Part shown: positions 43,401-52,827 of the stretch, piece by piece
How positions within the stretch are numbered: the stretch's first letter is position 1
How the letters are laid out: each line of letters begins with the position of its first letter
DNA from: Trebouxia sp. TZW2008
Taxonomy: Eukaryota; Chlorophyta; Trebouxiophyceae; Trebouxiales; Trebouxiaceae
Assembly: GCA_002118135.1 (NCBI GenBank)
Contig: BDIU01000058.1
Coordinates: 1 to 64,000 of the forward strand
DNA: 64,000 nt
Reading direction: 5' to 3'
Notes under the pieces: model-generated
What the model saw: only the letters and a program-made list of their open reading frames with translations
Databases searched by the model: none
What the model was told of the DNA's origin: nothing
Position numbers and translations under genes: made by a program

Positions 43401-45841
43401 AGTGCCAAGCATTGAAAAGCAGCATCCCTTCAAGCGCTGCTGACTGTGTCAGGATTACCAATTGCAAGGACAGCCTGACAACGTCAAAGTATGAAGAGCT
43501 TGGAAGGCACATTGCATGGGCATGTATAAAGGGCTTGAAGGATTTCTCTTCTGATTGTGCGCTCGGCCAATGTTTGCAGCCAACAGAAATTCCATGCAAT
43601 GAAGAGCAAGCAAGGCAGGGGCAGGGAGCATCAGGAGGTGGAAGACGTGAGTGACGGCGCATTGCCACAGTGGGGCTGGACGCCTCAGTCTAAACAGCTC
43701 ATCACATGCTGCTGCTATTCAAATGCTGCCTGTCTATAACAGCGCGTCACATGCTGCTGCCGGCAACATGCTGCCACAAGCCAGCATGTCAACAGGTTTT
43801 GGTATGCCCCAAATGTGGAAACAAGATATGCTTGTGTGCCTCAAGCAGGGCAAGATATATCCAAGCTAAGATCTGCTGCATCTTCCGAAGCATATGGACA
43901 AGTGTATGGAAAGGATGAGCCTGTTGATGTGTATGACCAAAATTATACAAGCAAATCGTGAGCAGGAAAATGCATCACAGCAGGTATGCACTAGCAGCAC
44001 AGGCAGTTGACCATCAAACAGCAAGCATCAGAGATGGAGAGATGCTCACGGCCCAAGGGCTAGCAAAGGGGAATCCATCAAGTCTCATCTTTTGCTTGTT
44101 ACAATGCAACATACATTACTGTGTTGCAACATCTAAATCAGTCTGCAGGGACTGACAACATCAGCACATACTGACCAAATGGTGAGTCATCATGACACGT
44201 GGCACAATGCTGCAGATGCACAGGCAAAGACGCATCCTCAAGGTTGCCAGCTGCTTATTGTAGCAGTCCATTGCTCTCAAACGCATCTGACTGCCTATGC
44301 AAAGCTGGATTGCAGTCTGGCTTGACGTGTTGCAAACAAGCAGAAACATGTACATACACGTGACAGACTACAGACTGCGCAGGATTGCGCCTAGACAGCA
44401 TCAGTGATGGAGGTAATGCTCACAGCCTGAAAGGCTAGCAAAGGGGAATCCATCAAAGTCATCTTCTGCTATGTAGACAGCTAAGCACCCTTCCTCTACA
44501 GGAACTTACAATTGCAGGTTGATAGTAGGTAATGTACAAATATGGTTGGCTGGCTCCCTACCTGAATAGGTGTAGGGTTCGTGTAGCCCAAAGCCTCACA
44601 GGCTCTGATGAGCGGTCTTGACAGGTTGAGGTCAGAAAAGCTGTGTGCTGAGAAGCGGGTGCCCTCTGGAGTCTGAGCAAAGTAGCCTGATTTGCCACTG
44701 GGCCCAGCTGACTGCAAGTACATCAGTGCGCCAAGTCATGTTGTGTTTGGACATTGCATTTTGACAGGAGGTGCTTTCAGCCACATCTGGCAGTGGAACA
44801 GGAGGCATGCGATGCCATCTGCACTAACATTGCATGCGATAAAGCGAATTGCACACGGACATTCAAATGCATTGAAAACGCGAGCTATACTCATCTAAAG
44901 GCAAAAACGTTTACGACTACGAAATTTCAACTTGTGCAGTTGCGCAGAGCATGTATACAACCCTTACCGCATGGCTGTTACGCCTAGCAGCTGCTGATGC
45001 TGCTACCTCATCTGCATCATCATCACCATCATCATCACTGGCATCGGCATCATTTTCAAAATCGCTGGATGCCCCATCGTCAGCCAATTGCATGCTTTGT
45101 GCTGCAGCTTGCTGCTGAGCGTTTTTGTTTGGCTGCAGGACAGCTGGTATCAGCTTTTGCCTGGACGCAGCACCCTGCTGTTCAGCAGCTAAAGGGACAT
45201 CCTCATCTGAATCACTGGCATTATCCGCTTCTGAGTCTTCAGCATTGCCATCACTGGAAGAATTCTCTGGCATCTGTAATAGGCTGGTGTCGCTATCACT
45301 GTCTGAGCCTGACCCATTGGCATCATCGCTGTCTACCTCGCCAGGCAGAGGCTCGTCACTGTCGCTGCCAGAAGAGCTCACTTCAGGGCTTGCTTGTGCT
45401 TTGGCGCACTTGCGCTTGCCCAGAGGAATTGCATTACCTCCACTCTGCAGGGCAATTGACATGAGACTGTGGTCTTCATGCAAAGTAACCAACAAAATGT
45501 CAAGTTCTAGCAGGCAGGTAGGCGCAGTTTCTGTGCCTGCAAGACGCTGTGTTGTCTTACCTCTGGGGTGTGCTTGCCGCTTCCCCTTTGCTTGCGGGCG
45601 AGTACCCGCTGTTGAATCTTATCGTCAAGGTTGGACCCGATCGTAGGCACGGCCTGGCTTGCAGCACCTGCAGACCAGCGGTCAATGTGTCGAACACTGA
45701 ATCCATGTGTACAGCGAAGACCTTCGCGCGGGAATGATCTATACCTGACAACTCCCAAGGCGCCTGCGCGGCGGCATATCCGCTTGCAAAGTCAAAGGAG
45801 AAGTCTGGATTGAGGTCCGAGGCCTTCGCGGCCTGTACCAT
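34458..45841 (-). CDS. DDX27/DRS1-type DEAD-box ATP-dependent RNA helicase
   Basis: Nucleolar helicase expected to act in large-subunit (60S) ribosome assembly. Exons in transcript order: 45745-45841, 45561-45667, 44968-45444, 44562-44711, 43251-43308, 42867-42985, 42309-42437, 41924-42034, 40507-40683, 39731-39940, 38785-38982, 37226-37339, 35976-36263, 35155-35324, 34458-34680, summing to 875 codons plus stop. An acidic Ser/Asp/Glu N-terminus precedes the helicase core: NPTPIQ (Q motif), MTGSGKT (I), [10 protein letters not shown] (Ia), [13 protein letters not shown] (II), LLFSATM (III), IVFFRTK (IV), [10 protein letters not shown] (V), [13 protein letters not shown] (VI). The C-terminus has the DRS1/DDX27 hallmark [14 protein letters not shown] followed by RTWF, then a Lys/Arg-rich tail ending [10 protein letters not shown]. 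Introns hold many decayed copies of its own exons and two long hairpins. It is divergent with the SAP-kelch-BTB gene. Confidence 0.93.
34837..35215 (-). repeat. Four tandem copies of the 3' half of a DDX27-gene exon
   Basis: On the minus strand, a segment encoding [16 protein letters not shown] and ending in a splice donor is seen at about 35153-35215 (the working exon). Related copies are at about 35039-35105, 34957-35020 and 34837-34905, separated by copies of CATGCATAAAGGCAGCATC-like intron sequence. The downstream copies are partly degraded (for example the TGTGTAGCC variant), and each still ends in AA|GTAAG or a close variant. Confidence 0.8.
36734..36835. repeat. Near-perfect 45-bp inverted repeat (hairpin) in a DDX27 intron
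   Basis: Left arm 36734-36778 and right arm 36791-36835 are reverse complements over 45 bases with a single mismatch (a T opposite a G, which would pair as G:U in RNA from one strand). The loop is only 12 bases. Arms begin CAAGCTTGAGTGCATGG. The RNA would form one long, almost uninterrupted stem, of the size and shape of a microRNA or siRNA precursor. It lies in the intron between exons 36263 and 37226. Confidence 0.9.
37105..37142 (-). repeat. Decayed copy of a DDX27 exon end
   Basis: The sequence around CTGAAGTACC and TTGTCAATGTC matches the donor-side end of exon 37226-37339 (CTGAAGTACC and CTGTCAATGTC), including the splice donor surroundings. The upstream part is not recognisable. Probably a relic of exon plus intron duplication. 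Confidence 0.6.
38275..38428. repeat. 48-bp inverted repeat (hairpin) in another DDX27 intron
   Basis: Left arm 38275-38322 and right arm 38381-38428 are reverse complements over 48 bases with three mismatches, separated by a 58-base loop. Arms share TGTTGTTGGTCTGG and GACGCTTGTTGAGA. Its sequence is unrelated to the 36734 hairpin. It lies in the intron between exons 38785 and 37339 of the same gene, about 1.5 kb away from the first hairpin. Confidence 0.88.
39085..39155 (-). pseudogene. Relic copy of the motif V exon of DDX27
   Basis: After a TTACAG acceptor, the minus strand reads [20 protein letters not shown], a close copy of the working exon at 38785-38982 ([20 protein letters not shown]). 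The copy then loses similarity before motif VI. Changes Ala to Val and Asp to His hit conserved motif V residues. It lies in the intron directly upstream of the real exon. Confidence 0.85.
39420..39680 (-). pseudogene. Two decayed copies of the motif IV exon of DDX27
   Basis: Segments at about 39570-39680 and 39420-39540 keep pieces of the exon at 39731-39940. Recognisable are TAELHE and [11 protein letters not shown] in the first, and [17 protein letters not shown] with ESARPRSF in the second. Both have frameshifts or lost 5' halves. Together with 39976-40142 this makes four copies of one exon in about 0.75 kb. Confidence 0.8.
39976..40142 (-). pseudogene. Partial second copy of the motif IV exon (possible alternative exon)
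   Basis: After a GTGCAG acceptor the minus strand reads [20 protein letters not shown], then [20 protein letters not shown]. This parallels the working exon 39731-39940 ([20 protein letters not shown] and so on) with an intact frame and the same entry phase. After LFGL the copy diverges and lacks the AELHGN part, so inclusion in place of the downstream exon would truncate domain 2. Included in addition, it would have to leave through a weak CAA|GTGATC donor. Most likely a recent relic, but splicing could still use it. Confidence 0.75.
40374..40396. repeat. CAG trinucleotide repeat
   Basis: Seven uninterrupted GCA/CAG units in the intron between the motif III and motif IV exons of the DDX27-like gene. 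On the transcribed strand this is CTG. Confidence 0.9.
41405..41900 (-). repeat. Degenerate repeats related to the DEAD-motif exon and its flanking intron
   Basis: CTTTTCCATGGAGCTCACCT at about 41808 corresponds to CTCTTCCATGAAGCCCATTT at the donor end of the DEAD exon (41924-42034), followed in both by CCAG(A/G)AGGC. The adjoining intron element GAGCA(C/T)TTGAG with AGCAG runs recurs several times from 41405 to 41890. A 5'-end relic of the same exon (TTGCGCACATGGTCAAT) lies at about 42094-42125. Confidence 0.65.
44027..44475. repeat. Direct repeat of about 75 bp in a DDX27 intron
   Basis: Two copies, about 44027-44100 and 44397-44472, share AGCATCAG(A/T)GATGGAG and GGCTAGCAAAGGGGAATCC with CATCAA beyond it. 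Both are in the intron between exons 44562 and 43308. Not coding in any obvious way. Confidence 0.8.
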
Positions 45842-46305
45842 CCTGACTGTGTATCAGCACGAGCTTGCGGTAATGATGTTCCTCATGAACGTACTGGTCC
45901 AGCGCACAGTGAGGCCCGTATCGACCGTCGCAGCGTGCAGCACACTTGTCAGTTGCCACAGCAGCTTTGCCCTAACACCGTCAAGAAGATGTAGGGACGA
46001 ATGCAAAGCATGCTCAGCAGCGCAGCAGCAGCTGGCGTTTTCTCGGGCTCCACCTTCTGAGAAGCGCTCGCTTTAAGTGAGTTTACAGAAGCTGACTGAC
46101 CTGGAAAAAGAAAAAGACAGCGCTGCAAATAGTATGGCATGTCAGCTTCGCTTTAATCCGTGACTTGTCGACTGTGAGGGGGACCGCGTTCCGGAACTCT
46201 TCAGGTCCCGAACGCGCGACCTCCTCGCATTTTCACTTCGCTGCATTTGCGTAGCCGACCTTAGGCAGGCAGCAGAGTCTTGATCTGTTCGTTGCAACAT
46301 CGGTA
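45842..46305. promoter_or_regulatory. Shared divergent promoter region (DDX27 / SAP-kelch-BTB)
   Basis: 464 bases between two opposed start codons, with a CpG-rich core (about 46160-46260) including CGTTCCGGAACTC and CCGAACGCGCGACC. No TATA box in a convincing position. The role is inferred from arrangement and composition. Confidence 0.5.
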
Positions 46306-49300
46306 ATGGCAGTCAACGGAGCTCAGATGATCAGTGCAGTGCTAGAACACCTGAGGCCAGAGGATATCGAGCTGCTCCTCGCCAATCGTGGTTTACCGTC
46401 TGTGGGTGCAAAAGACGAGCTTGCAGAACGCTTGCAGTCAGCTTTGCAAGCCGAGATATGCGAATGGGAGTGGGAGTCAGGAGACCTTGCAGACTTTCAC
46501 TGTGGTACGGCGTTGTAGAGCCTCGACAATGTTTGCATAACATTCTGCAAGAGCCCCTGTTGCCACACGAACATCACACCTTGATGTTGCAGAAATGGTG
46601 GGTGCTGGTGCAAGCATGGCCACTCACAACAACTGCATTTATGTATTTGGTGGAATGGATGATGAAAGGGCAGAGCATATGTCCATGTGGCGATGGAACC
46701 TAAGCAGTGACGTTGGCTTTGAACCTATCACACACAGGTGCTTCAGATTGGCTGTCAGCAAATGATAGCAGGCTTCAAAAGCAAAGTAGCTTGTTTCATA
46801 CCTGCTCATAATGCCATTAACAGCATCTGTGCCTGGACAGCTTTCACAAGTTGCTGTTTGGCATCTCATCCGGCGGTGAGCATGGCAAAGGGGCAAAGAT
46901 CAGCACAATCCAGATCTCATCCTAGCTTTGTGCCTGCATATTGGACAGCAGGTCACTGTATTGCTGTGTACAGCACCAAGCTTTGGGTCTTCCCTGTTCA
47001 TGACGTCTAATGGCAGTTGCATGCAATCGATCTGAACAAGCCCTGGTACAGCATTCTCTTCAGCGCTGGACATTGCAATCTGCAAGTAACGTCTCATGGC
47101 AGCTCACATCCAACCTGTTGTGCAGAGGCGCTTTGCCCCCAAAGCAGACAGCAGGCCACTATTCTGCTGTGTACGGCGACGAGCTGTGGGTTTTCCCAGG
47201 GCCTCGCAACCACAACATGCGCAGAGTGTACTGCTGTGATCTGATGAGGTACCGATGGGTTGAAAAGGATGTGAGAGGAGAGCCCCCATCCTTGCATGAG
47301 GCCAGAAGGAACCTAGACTGCCTTGTTGACAACAAAAGGCTCATTGTATTTGGTAAGTACTCTTCTGGGTATTTGAGAGTTTGTTGCCCCTTACAACGCC
47401 TTTCTGCATGTGGCAAGAAAAAACCTAGATTGTCTTGTTGATGGCAAGAGGCTCGTTGTGTCTGGTAAGGGTTCTTTTGTGTATTTGACGCCTCGCTGTC
47501 CTTCACAAAGCCTTCATGGAGGAATTCAAAAGTAGCTCAGACTGCGTTGTTGATCATAAAAGCCTCAGTGTGGACTGGTCTGAGTATCTGACAGCTCATT
47601 GACCCTTGCAAACCTCTCTGCATTAGGTCAGGAGGGACCTGCCTTGTTGATGGCAAAAGTGCTCATGGGTTACAATGCAATTCATTTTTGTGTGCTTTCC
47701 TGTGAAAGTTCTGCTAGGCAAATGTTTTTATGCAATTTTCTACTTTATTTATATTCTGCCTTACATCTGAAGATGCACAAGAGACGTTGCTGCACCCTGC
47801 TCACCTGACAGGGTGAGCAAAATCAGCAGGCTCCAAGCTGCCCTGGTACAGCACAAGGATGTATATGGCAATAAGTTCTGTGTGGTGATCGTTGCGCAGA
47901 CTGCAGGAGATCTGAAGTCTCCGTGGTGTCCACTCTACAGAATTGACCGCTTCCTACATCTTTTTGCTGTTACAAGGCAGCATCTCATCTGCATGGTCTC
48001 GCTTTATTTCTGAGACTGACATCCTCAAAGTGCAAGAGCTGAAGATCATGTTTTGCCTTCCTGTCAAGGCATATGCCTTGCTGCTCCCAATGTCTGAGCT
48101 TTTTTTGGCCAAACGGCACTTCACTTTCTTGGCAGAAAATGGAATACTTTGCAGTGATCATTCAGGCAGACCAGCCTCAACATGCTCTATCAGCGCTTCT
48201 TGTTTTGACATATACCTCTGCATGTGTTGAGCCATACCTTTTGTCCTTCAAATGGCCCTCAATGACAACATCTATTACCCTGTTGGTTTGTTGTACAGGC
48301 GGGCCGCAAATGCAGAAGGTCTGGTTCTTTGACTTTGAGGCGCGGCAATGGTCTTGTAGGATAGCCAGCGGAGGCAGTGCTGAATGGACGTTTGGTCATG
48401 CCATCAAGCGTGGCAAGTACATGTATGCATACGGCACCCATCACACCAACAGCACAGAAGAAAGCTTTGCTGCGGTGAGCTCATTCCCTTGACTTTTGGC
48501 ATGCATACATGACAGTGTCAAGCCTTGGGCCAAAATTCAGCCCGCACGTTGCGGTCTACATCATCTTAGAATAGCCCTTGCCAAGAATCAGATGCGTCAC
48601 ATTGCAGGTGGCCATCAGAACTGCTGTTCATCGCAGTGTTGCCGAGCTGTTGCGCTGCAGGTGCTTGCCACCCTCAATGCAAGCCAGCTTGCGTGCAATA
48701 ACACAGCAGACATGCATATTGCTTGTGTTGTCTTCAGTTGCACTTGTACATTGGCATCCTTGCAGTGCTTGCTGTGCCACAAGGTGTCCCCGCTTACGCT
48801 TCAACTGAAGAATTTTTCAAAGTCTAAGTCACACAGATATCATAAACAACACAAGAGCGCAGCTCTCCACCTGTGCATATATCTCAAGTTGTGCAACTTG
48901 CTTTACAGATCTGGCAGTTGGACTTGACAACCTTTCAGTGGCAGCAAGTGTTGTGCAAAGGCAGCCTACCTCCCTTCAGAGTGCACTGCAGCTCTGCCGT
49001 GGTGGAGAACAGGTGGATCTTGCATGGAGGCCGCATTCCTGCGCCATCCAGCAAATTCAATGTCCAAAACCAGACTTATGTTCTTGACCTCAACACATGG
49101 AGGTGAGCTTGCCCAAATTACAGTCTCTACACTGGTCAGTCCACCAGAAATTGCCGCAAACATTGATCAGTACAAACCTAGATGTGGGCGTCAACTTAAT
49201 TTGGACAAAATGTGACCAAGTCATGCACTTCAGAGGCTATGCAGTGATTGTCCAGCTGATGCATTTGCACATCGCCTCAGCAATGTGTCACAAGCTGTGA

Positions 49301-52077
49301 CCAACTGTTCATCTAGACCATTCAGGATGAATGCTTGCAGCGGTCAAGTCTTTGGCAGCACTGCAGCTCGAGACTTTAGGTTTAAAGTTCTGCGCATATA
49401 GTGCTGCCCAACAATGACTTTTTGGGAACTGTTGCAGATGGAGTGCTTTGATGGCAGAGGGGTGTGTGCCAGAAGCCAGGGAATGGCAGAAGGCCCTTGG
49501 ACTCCAGGTCTGCATCTCTTTGCCCAATTTCAGTCAATTCACATGATCAAGCCATGTACCGTCCTCGACATGTTTGTCGCTGGTCGCCCTGTCAATGCTT
49601 ATCACTGTGCTCCAGCACATCATGCAACACATCTGAGCCTTGCTGATCCAACAGCACTGCTGAGCTGTGCATGTTGGGCATGTAAGTGAGTGCTCAGCAT
49701 TTTCACGATGAACATCATGCTCAAGCTTGTCAAGTAGCATTTATGGGCCCTACTGATCAAGCAGCACTGCTGAGCTTGAGCAATGATTGCAGGGTTTAGG
49801 CTGTTGACCCTCAATCATATTGCTGCTGCATAGTACTGCATGATAATTGTGCAAGGCAAGCTAGGCATGCCTTGAGAAAGATTTGCTGGCGTCAGGCTCA
49901 TGCAATTTATCCGCATCACGCACTCGTCCTGACTCCTGCATGCTACGCAGGACTGCATGGTAGTTGTGGGAGGCAGGCTTGGCATACCCTCAGAAGAGCC
50001 TGTCCACCTCAGCTGTGATCTCATGAGCAAAGCAGTCGAAATCCTATGGTGGAAGTCCCCACCTCAACAACAGCAACCTACCGGCAAAGTCCAGATGCTC
50101 AACAGCGTCATGGAGCTGTACAACAGCACACACTTGAGCGATGTAACCCTAGTTGTGCAAGATAGGGAAATTCCAGCCCATAGACATGTCCTAGCAACCC
50201 ACTCGACCATGTTTGACCGCATGTGGAATCATTCCATGAAAGAGGTGAGCACCAATCTAGGTCTTGCTTGAGCTTGCACTGACGCAGGTGCTGCTCGTGC
50301 TTGAGCAAAGTCTCTGCTTGTGCTTGAGCACTGACACAAACCTTTTGCTTGTGCACGAGCACTGAGACAGGCGGTGGACGCGCTCATGCACCTCTGTCAC
50401 GCTGTATTATATGCATCGCCTTGCCATCCCTCACTGCTAGCACTTGTGAATTTTCTGTCCTTGCCATGCTACATTGTTTGTGCTGCCTCGACATTTCATT
50501 TGTTGATGCAGGTGGAGACCAGTGAAGTTCATATACCAGACTTTGACTTTGAGACAATCTCCTGGATGCTGCAATACATGTATGGCTGCCTTGAGCTGGA
50601 TCTTGAGCACATCAGCCATGCCAAGGTATGCTCATGCACTGTCGTTCTAACAACGGCAGAACAGCCTTTCTACAGTGTCTTGCAGCATGGTTCATCAAAG
50701 ATCCATGTGGCTCTCACACAACCAAAAGTGTATCAAGCACACCATGGGCACTGCTCACGACAGCGTGCAAGTGTAGCAACTGGTTGTATGATGTGCCCTG
50801 CCATTAGCTTGCTTACATTGGCTACACACTCTTCTTGCACCAAGCTTGTTTCACCCACATTTGTGTGTGACAGCAGGTGGGAAGCATGTGTACCTTTCAG
50901 TGCAGCTGTGCGCAAAGCTATGGTGTACGTGCAGGTGTTGGAGCTGTTCAAGGCTGCAGACAAGTACGATGTGTCTGGTCTTCTCAAAGAGTGCGTGCAG
51001 ATCTTCAAGAAGATCACTTGCTCTGTGGATGTGGCACCTCTGCTCCAGGTGACATCTGCGACCTTGCTTTTGGATGCAACACAAGAGTAAATGCAACTGA
51101 GCATACACATGCCCAATGCTGTCGTTGCTTTACTCGTCCAAGGCAAAGGAACCCAGTGCCTTTAAGCTCTGAAAGGTGGCTTGGTTGATTGATTTACAAA
51201 TCAAAGCGCAGCACATTGGCAGGGCCACTGCATGAAGATAGCCTCTTGAGCATGTGTAGGTGCTTGGCAGCTTGTGATGCTATATGCACAACAGAGTCTA
51301 TCTGCTTCTCATCCATGTTCATGCAATTTTCATTAGTCACATCAGGCAAATGGCGTTGCTATACAGGTAGCACATGAGCGCAACAGTGCAGAGCTGCACA
51401 CTGTGTGCATGGAAGTTGCTGGAGATTGCCTGCCCAATGTTGTGGTGAGTAGAGTGACTGCACAACACGTTCTTAACGTCTTGATTGGTGTCATATGCAT
51501 GCAAGCTCAAGCAGTAGCTGCATCGGCTGCATTTGTGCTTTAGATGCAAATGCAGATGCACACTCGTACCTGCGCATGCTTGTGTGACATTTTTGACAAG
51601 TTCCAAGCTTGATCTAGAGGGATGAAGCTTTCATGATGCATCACATGATGTAGCATTCGCTTTTGGACGCTATACGCCATACGCTTGTTGCAGTGTATGG
51701 CATGGTTCTCACAATGCTTTAGCTTGTGCTGTGTTGCAAGTTGGGATGCAACTGACCATGACAAGGCATTCCTGCTCTCAGACACAGAATCTGGTTGCCA
51801 ACGCCTGGCACAGCTACTCATCCTTTGGCTGTCTGATTTGCTGCAGGTCACCAGCTCCTTCAAGACCCTGACACAAGCCCAGCCAGACCTAACCATGACT
51901 TTTGTGAGTGAGGTGGCAAAGAAGATGGGGCTGCCTCACTCCCAGTCAGAAGGGGCAGTGATAGACACTGAAGGCGAGCAGACAGAATATGTGCAAGATG
52001 GAATGCCAGATCATGCAGCAGACTCACCTGAAAGCTCGTCTCAAATGGATGTTGACAGCAACAGACGGCGGCGGTGA
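46306..52077 (+). CDS. SAP-kelch-BTB domain protein
   Basis: Exons 46306-46504, 46593-46737, 47126-47352, 48299-48474, 48909-49102, 49438-49507, 49951-50244, 50512-50625, 50935-51048, 51367-51444, 51847-52077, total 613 codons plus stop with matching phases. The N-terminal 65 residues look like a SAP motif (LRPEDIELLLANRGLPSVGA, then KDELAERL), which binds nucleic acid in known proteins. Kelch repeats follow with NNCIYVFGGMDDE, HYSAVYGDELWVFPG, RWILHGGR and DCMVVVGGRLG. The BTB domain begins around LYNSTHLSDVTLVV and has AHRHVLATHSTMFDRMW, continuing into a BACK-like helical part (ELFKAADKYDVSGLLKEC). The C-terminus is acidic and ends in an Arg run. Kelch-BTB proteins commonly serve as CUL3 ubiquitin-ligase substrate adaptors, but kelch usually follows BTB. 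Here the order is reversed and a SAP motif is added. Confidence 0.9.
46895..47060 (+). pseudogene. Decayed copy of a kelch exon
   Basis: TAGHCIAVYSTKLWVFPVHD ends in a TAA stop, mirroring TAGHYSAVYGDELWVFPG in the working exon at 47126-47352, about 200 bases downstream. Downstream DNA still recalls the rest of a kelch blade in another frame. Located in the intron before the true exon. Confidence 0.8.
47404..47680 (+). repeat. Three successive relics of a kelch exon 3' end
   Basis: The end of exon 47126-47352 (AACCTAGACTGCCTTGTTGA, then AAAAGGCTCATTGTATTTGG and the donor) recurs downstream at about 47404-47470 (AACCTAGATTGTCTTGTTGA, with GGTAAGG retained), 47515-47580 (CAGACTGCGTTGTTGATC) and 47610-47680 (GGGACCTGCCTTGTTGATGG). 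Similarity falls with distance. All lie within one intron. Confidence 0.8.
49828..49875 (+). repeat. Decayed copy of the exon 49951 start
   Basis: TACTGCATGATAATTGTGC followed by AAGGCAAGCTAGGCATGCC matches GACTGCATGGTAGTTGTGG followed by GAGGCAGGCTTGGCATACC of the working exon about 120 bases further on. In-frame stops are present. Confidence 0.8.
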
Positions 52078-52827
52078 CACTGCACAAATGCAAACAGTCC
52101 AGATTCAGCACATGTTTTGTTTTAATTGTCAGAGTATGAGGCAGGAGTCTGTCAGCTGCTGTCAGTAATTTATGCAATAAGTCTGTCCTTCAAGGCTTAC
52201 TGTGTCATGAAGTACTCGTCTTGATATTGATCATCATAGACCAGATCAAAGGTGCTGTTGATTGATGCATCAACCCCAAAATGGCGTCAGCCCTGTTGAC
52301 GTGAGGTGTTGAAGGGTGTCACTTGCCAATGCCGTGCTACACTGCCTGAAATTTGAGCTAGCTGTGGTTTGGAGCTAACAAAAACGTTTGTACATCTACT
52401 GTATAGCAATTACTAGCAAGATGCTGATTTAGAACGTGCTCGACTCGATGTTGAAGCAAAGCTAGCCTGCCCAATGCCTATTTTAGCAGCACATTGGCTG
52501 GAGTTACAACCCCGTTTACAAATCGGCTGTCTGATCCTGTTGCAGTGCGTCACCATTGGATGACACGACTAGCTACATTGTGCATCATCATCATTCCTCG
52601 CCAGGCTTCCTCTGCTACAGTAACAGCACAGCGCTAGCGCTTCTGCTTTAAAGCTAATTGTAGGGACGAGCACTGGCGACTGTCCTTCATCACTGCAAGA
52701 TCGGCTTGACGAAATGTCTCGTGCGCTTTGCTGTTGACGGAAGTCGCCAAAGCAATACACTAAAGTCGGAGTCCAAGGCCTTAGGGGAGCCTTATAGGAA
52801 TATTCTGTAGATCAGCCGAAGGTCTGC
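52078..52827. other. Intergenic region
   Basis: 750 bases between two tandem + genes. TTTTGTTTTAATTG at about 52115 could belong to the upstream 3' UTR. The last 200 bases before 52828 are richer in CpG, fitting a promoter. No frame recognised. Confidence 0.45.
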
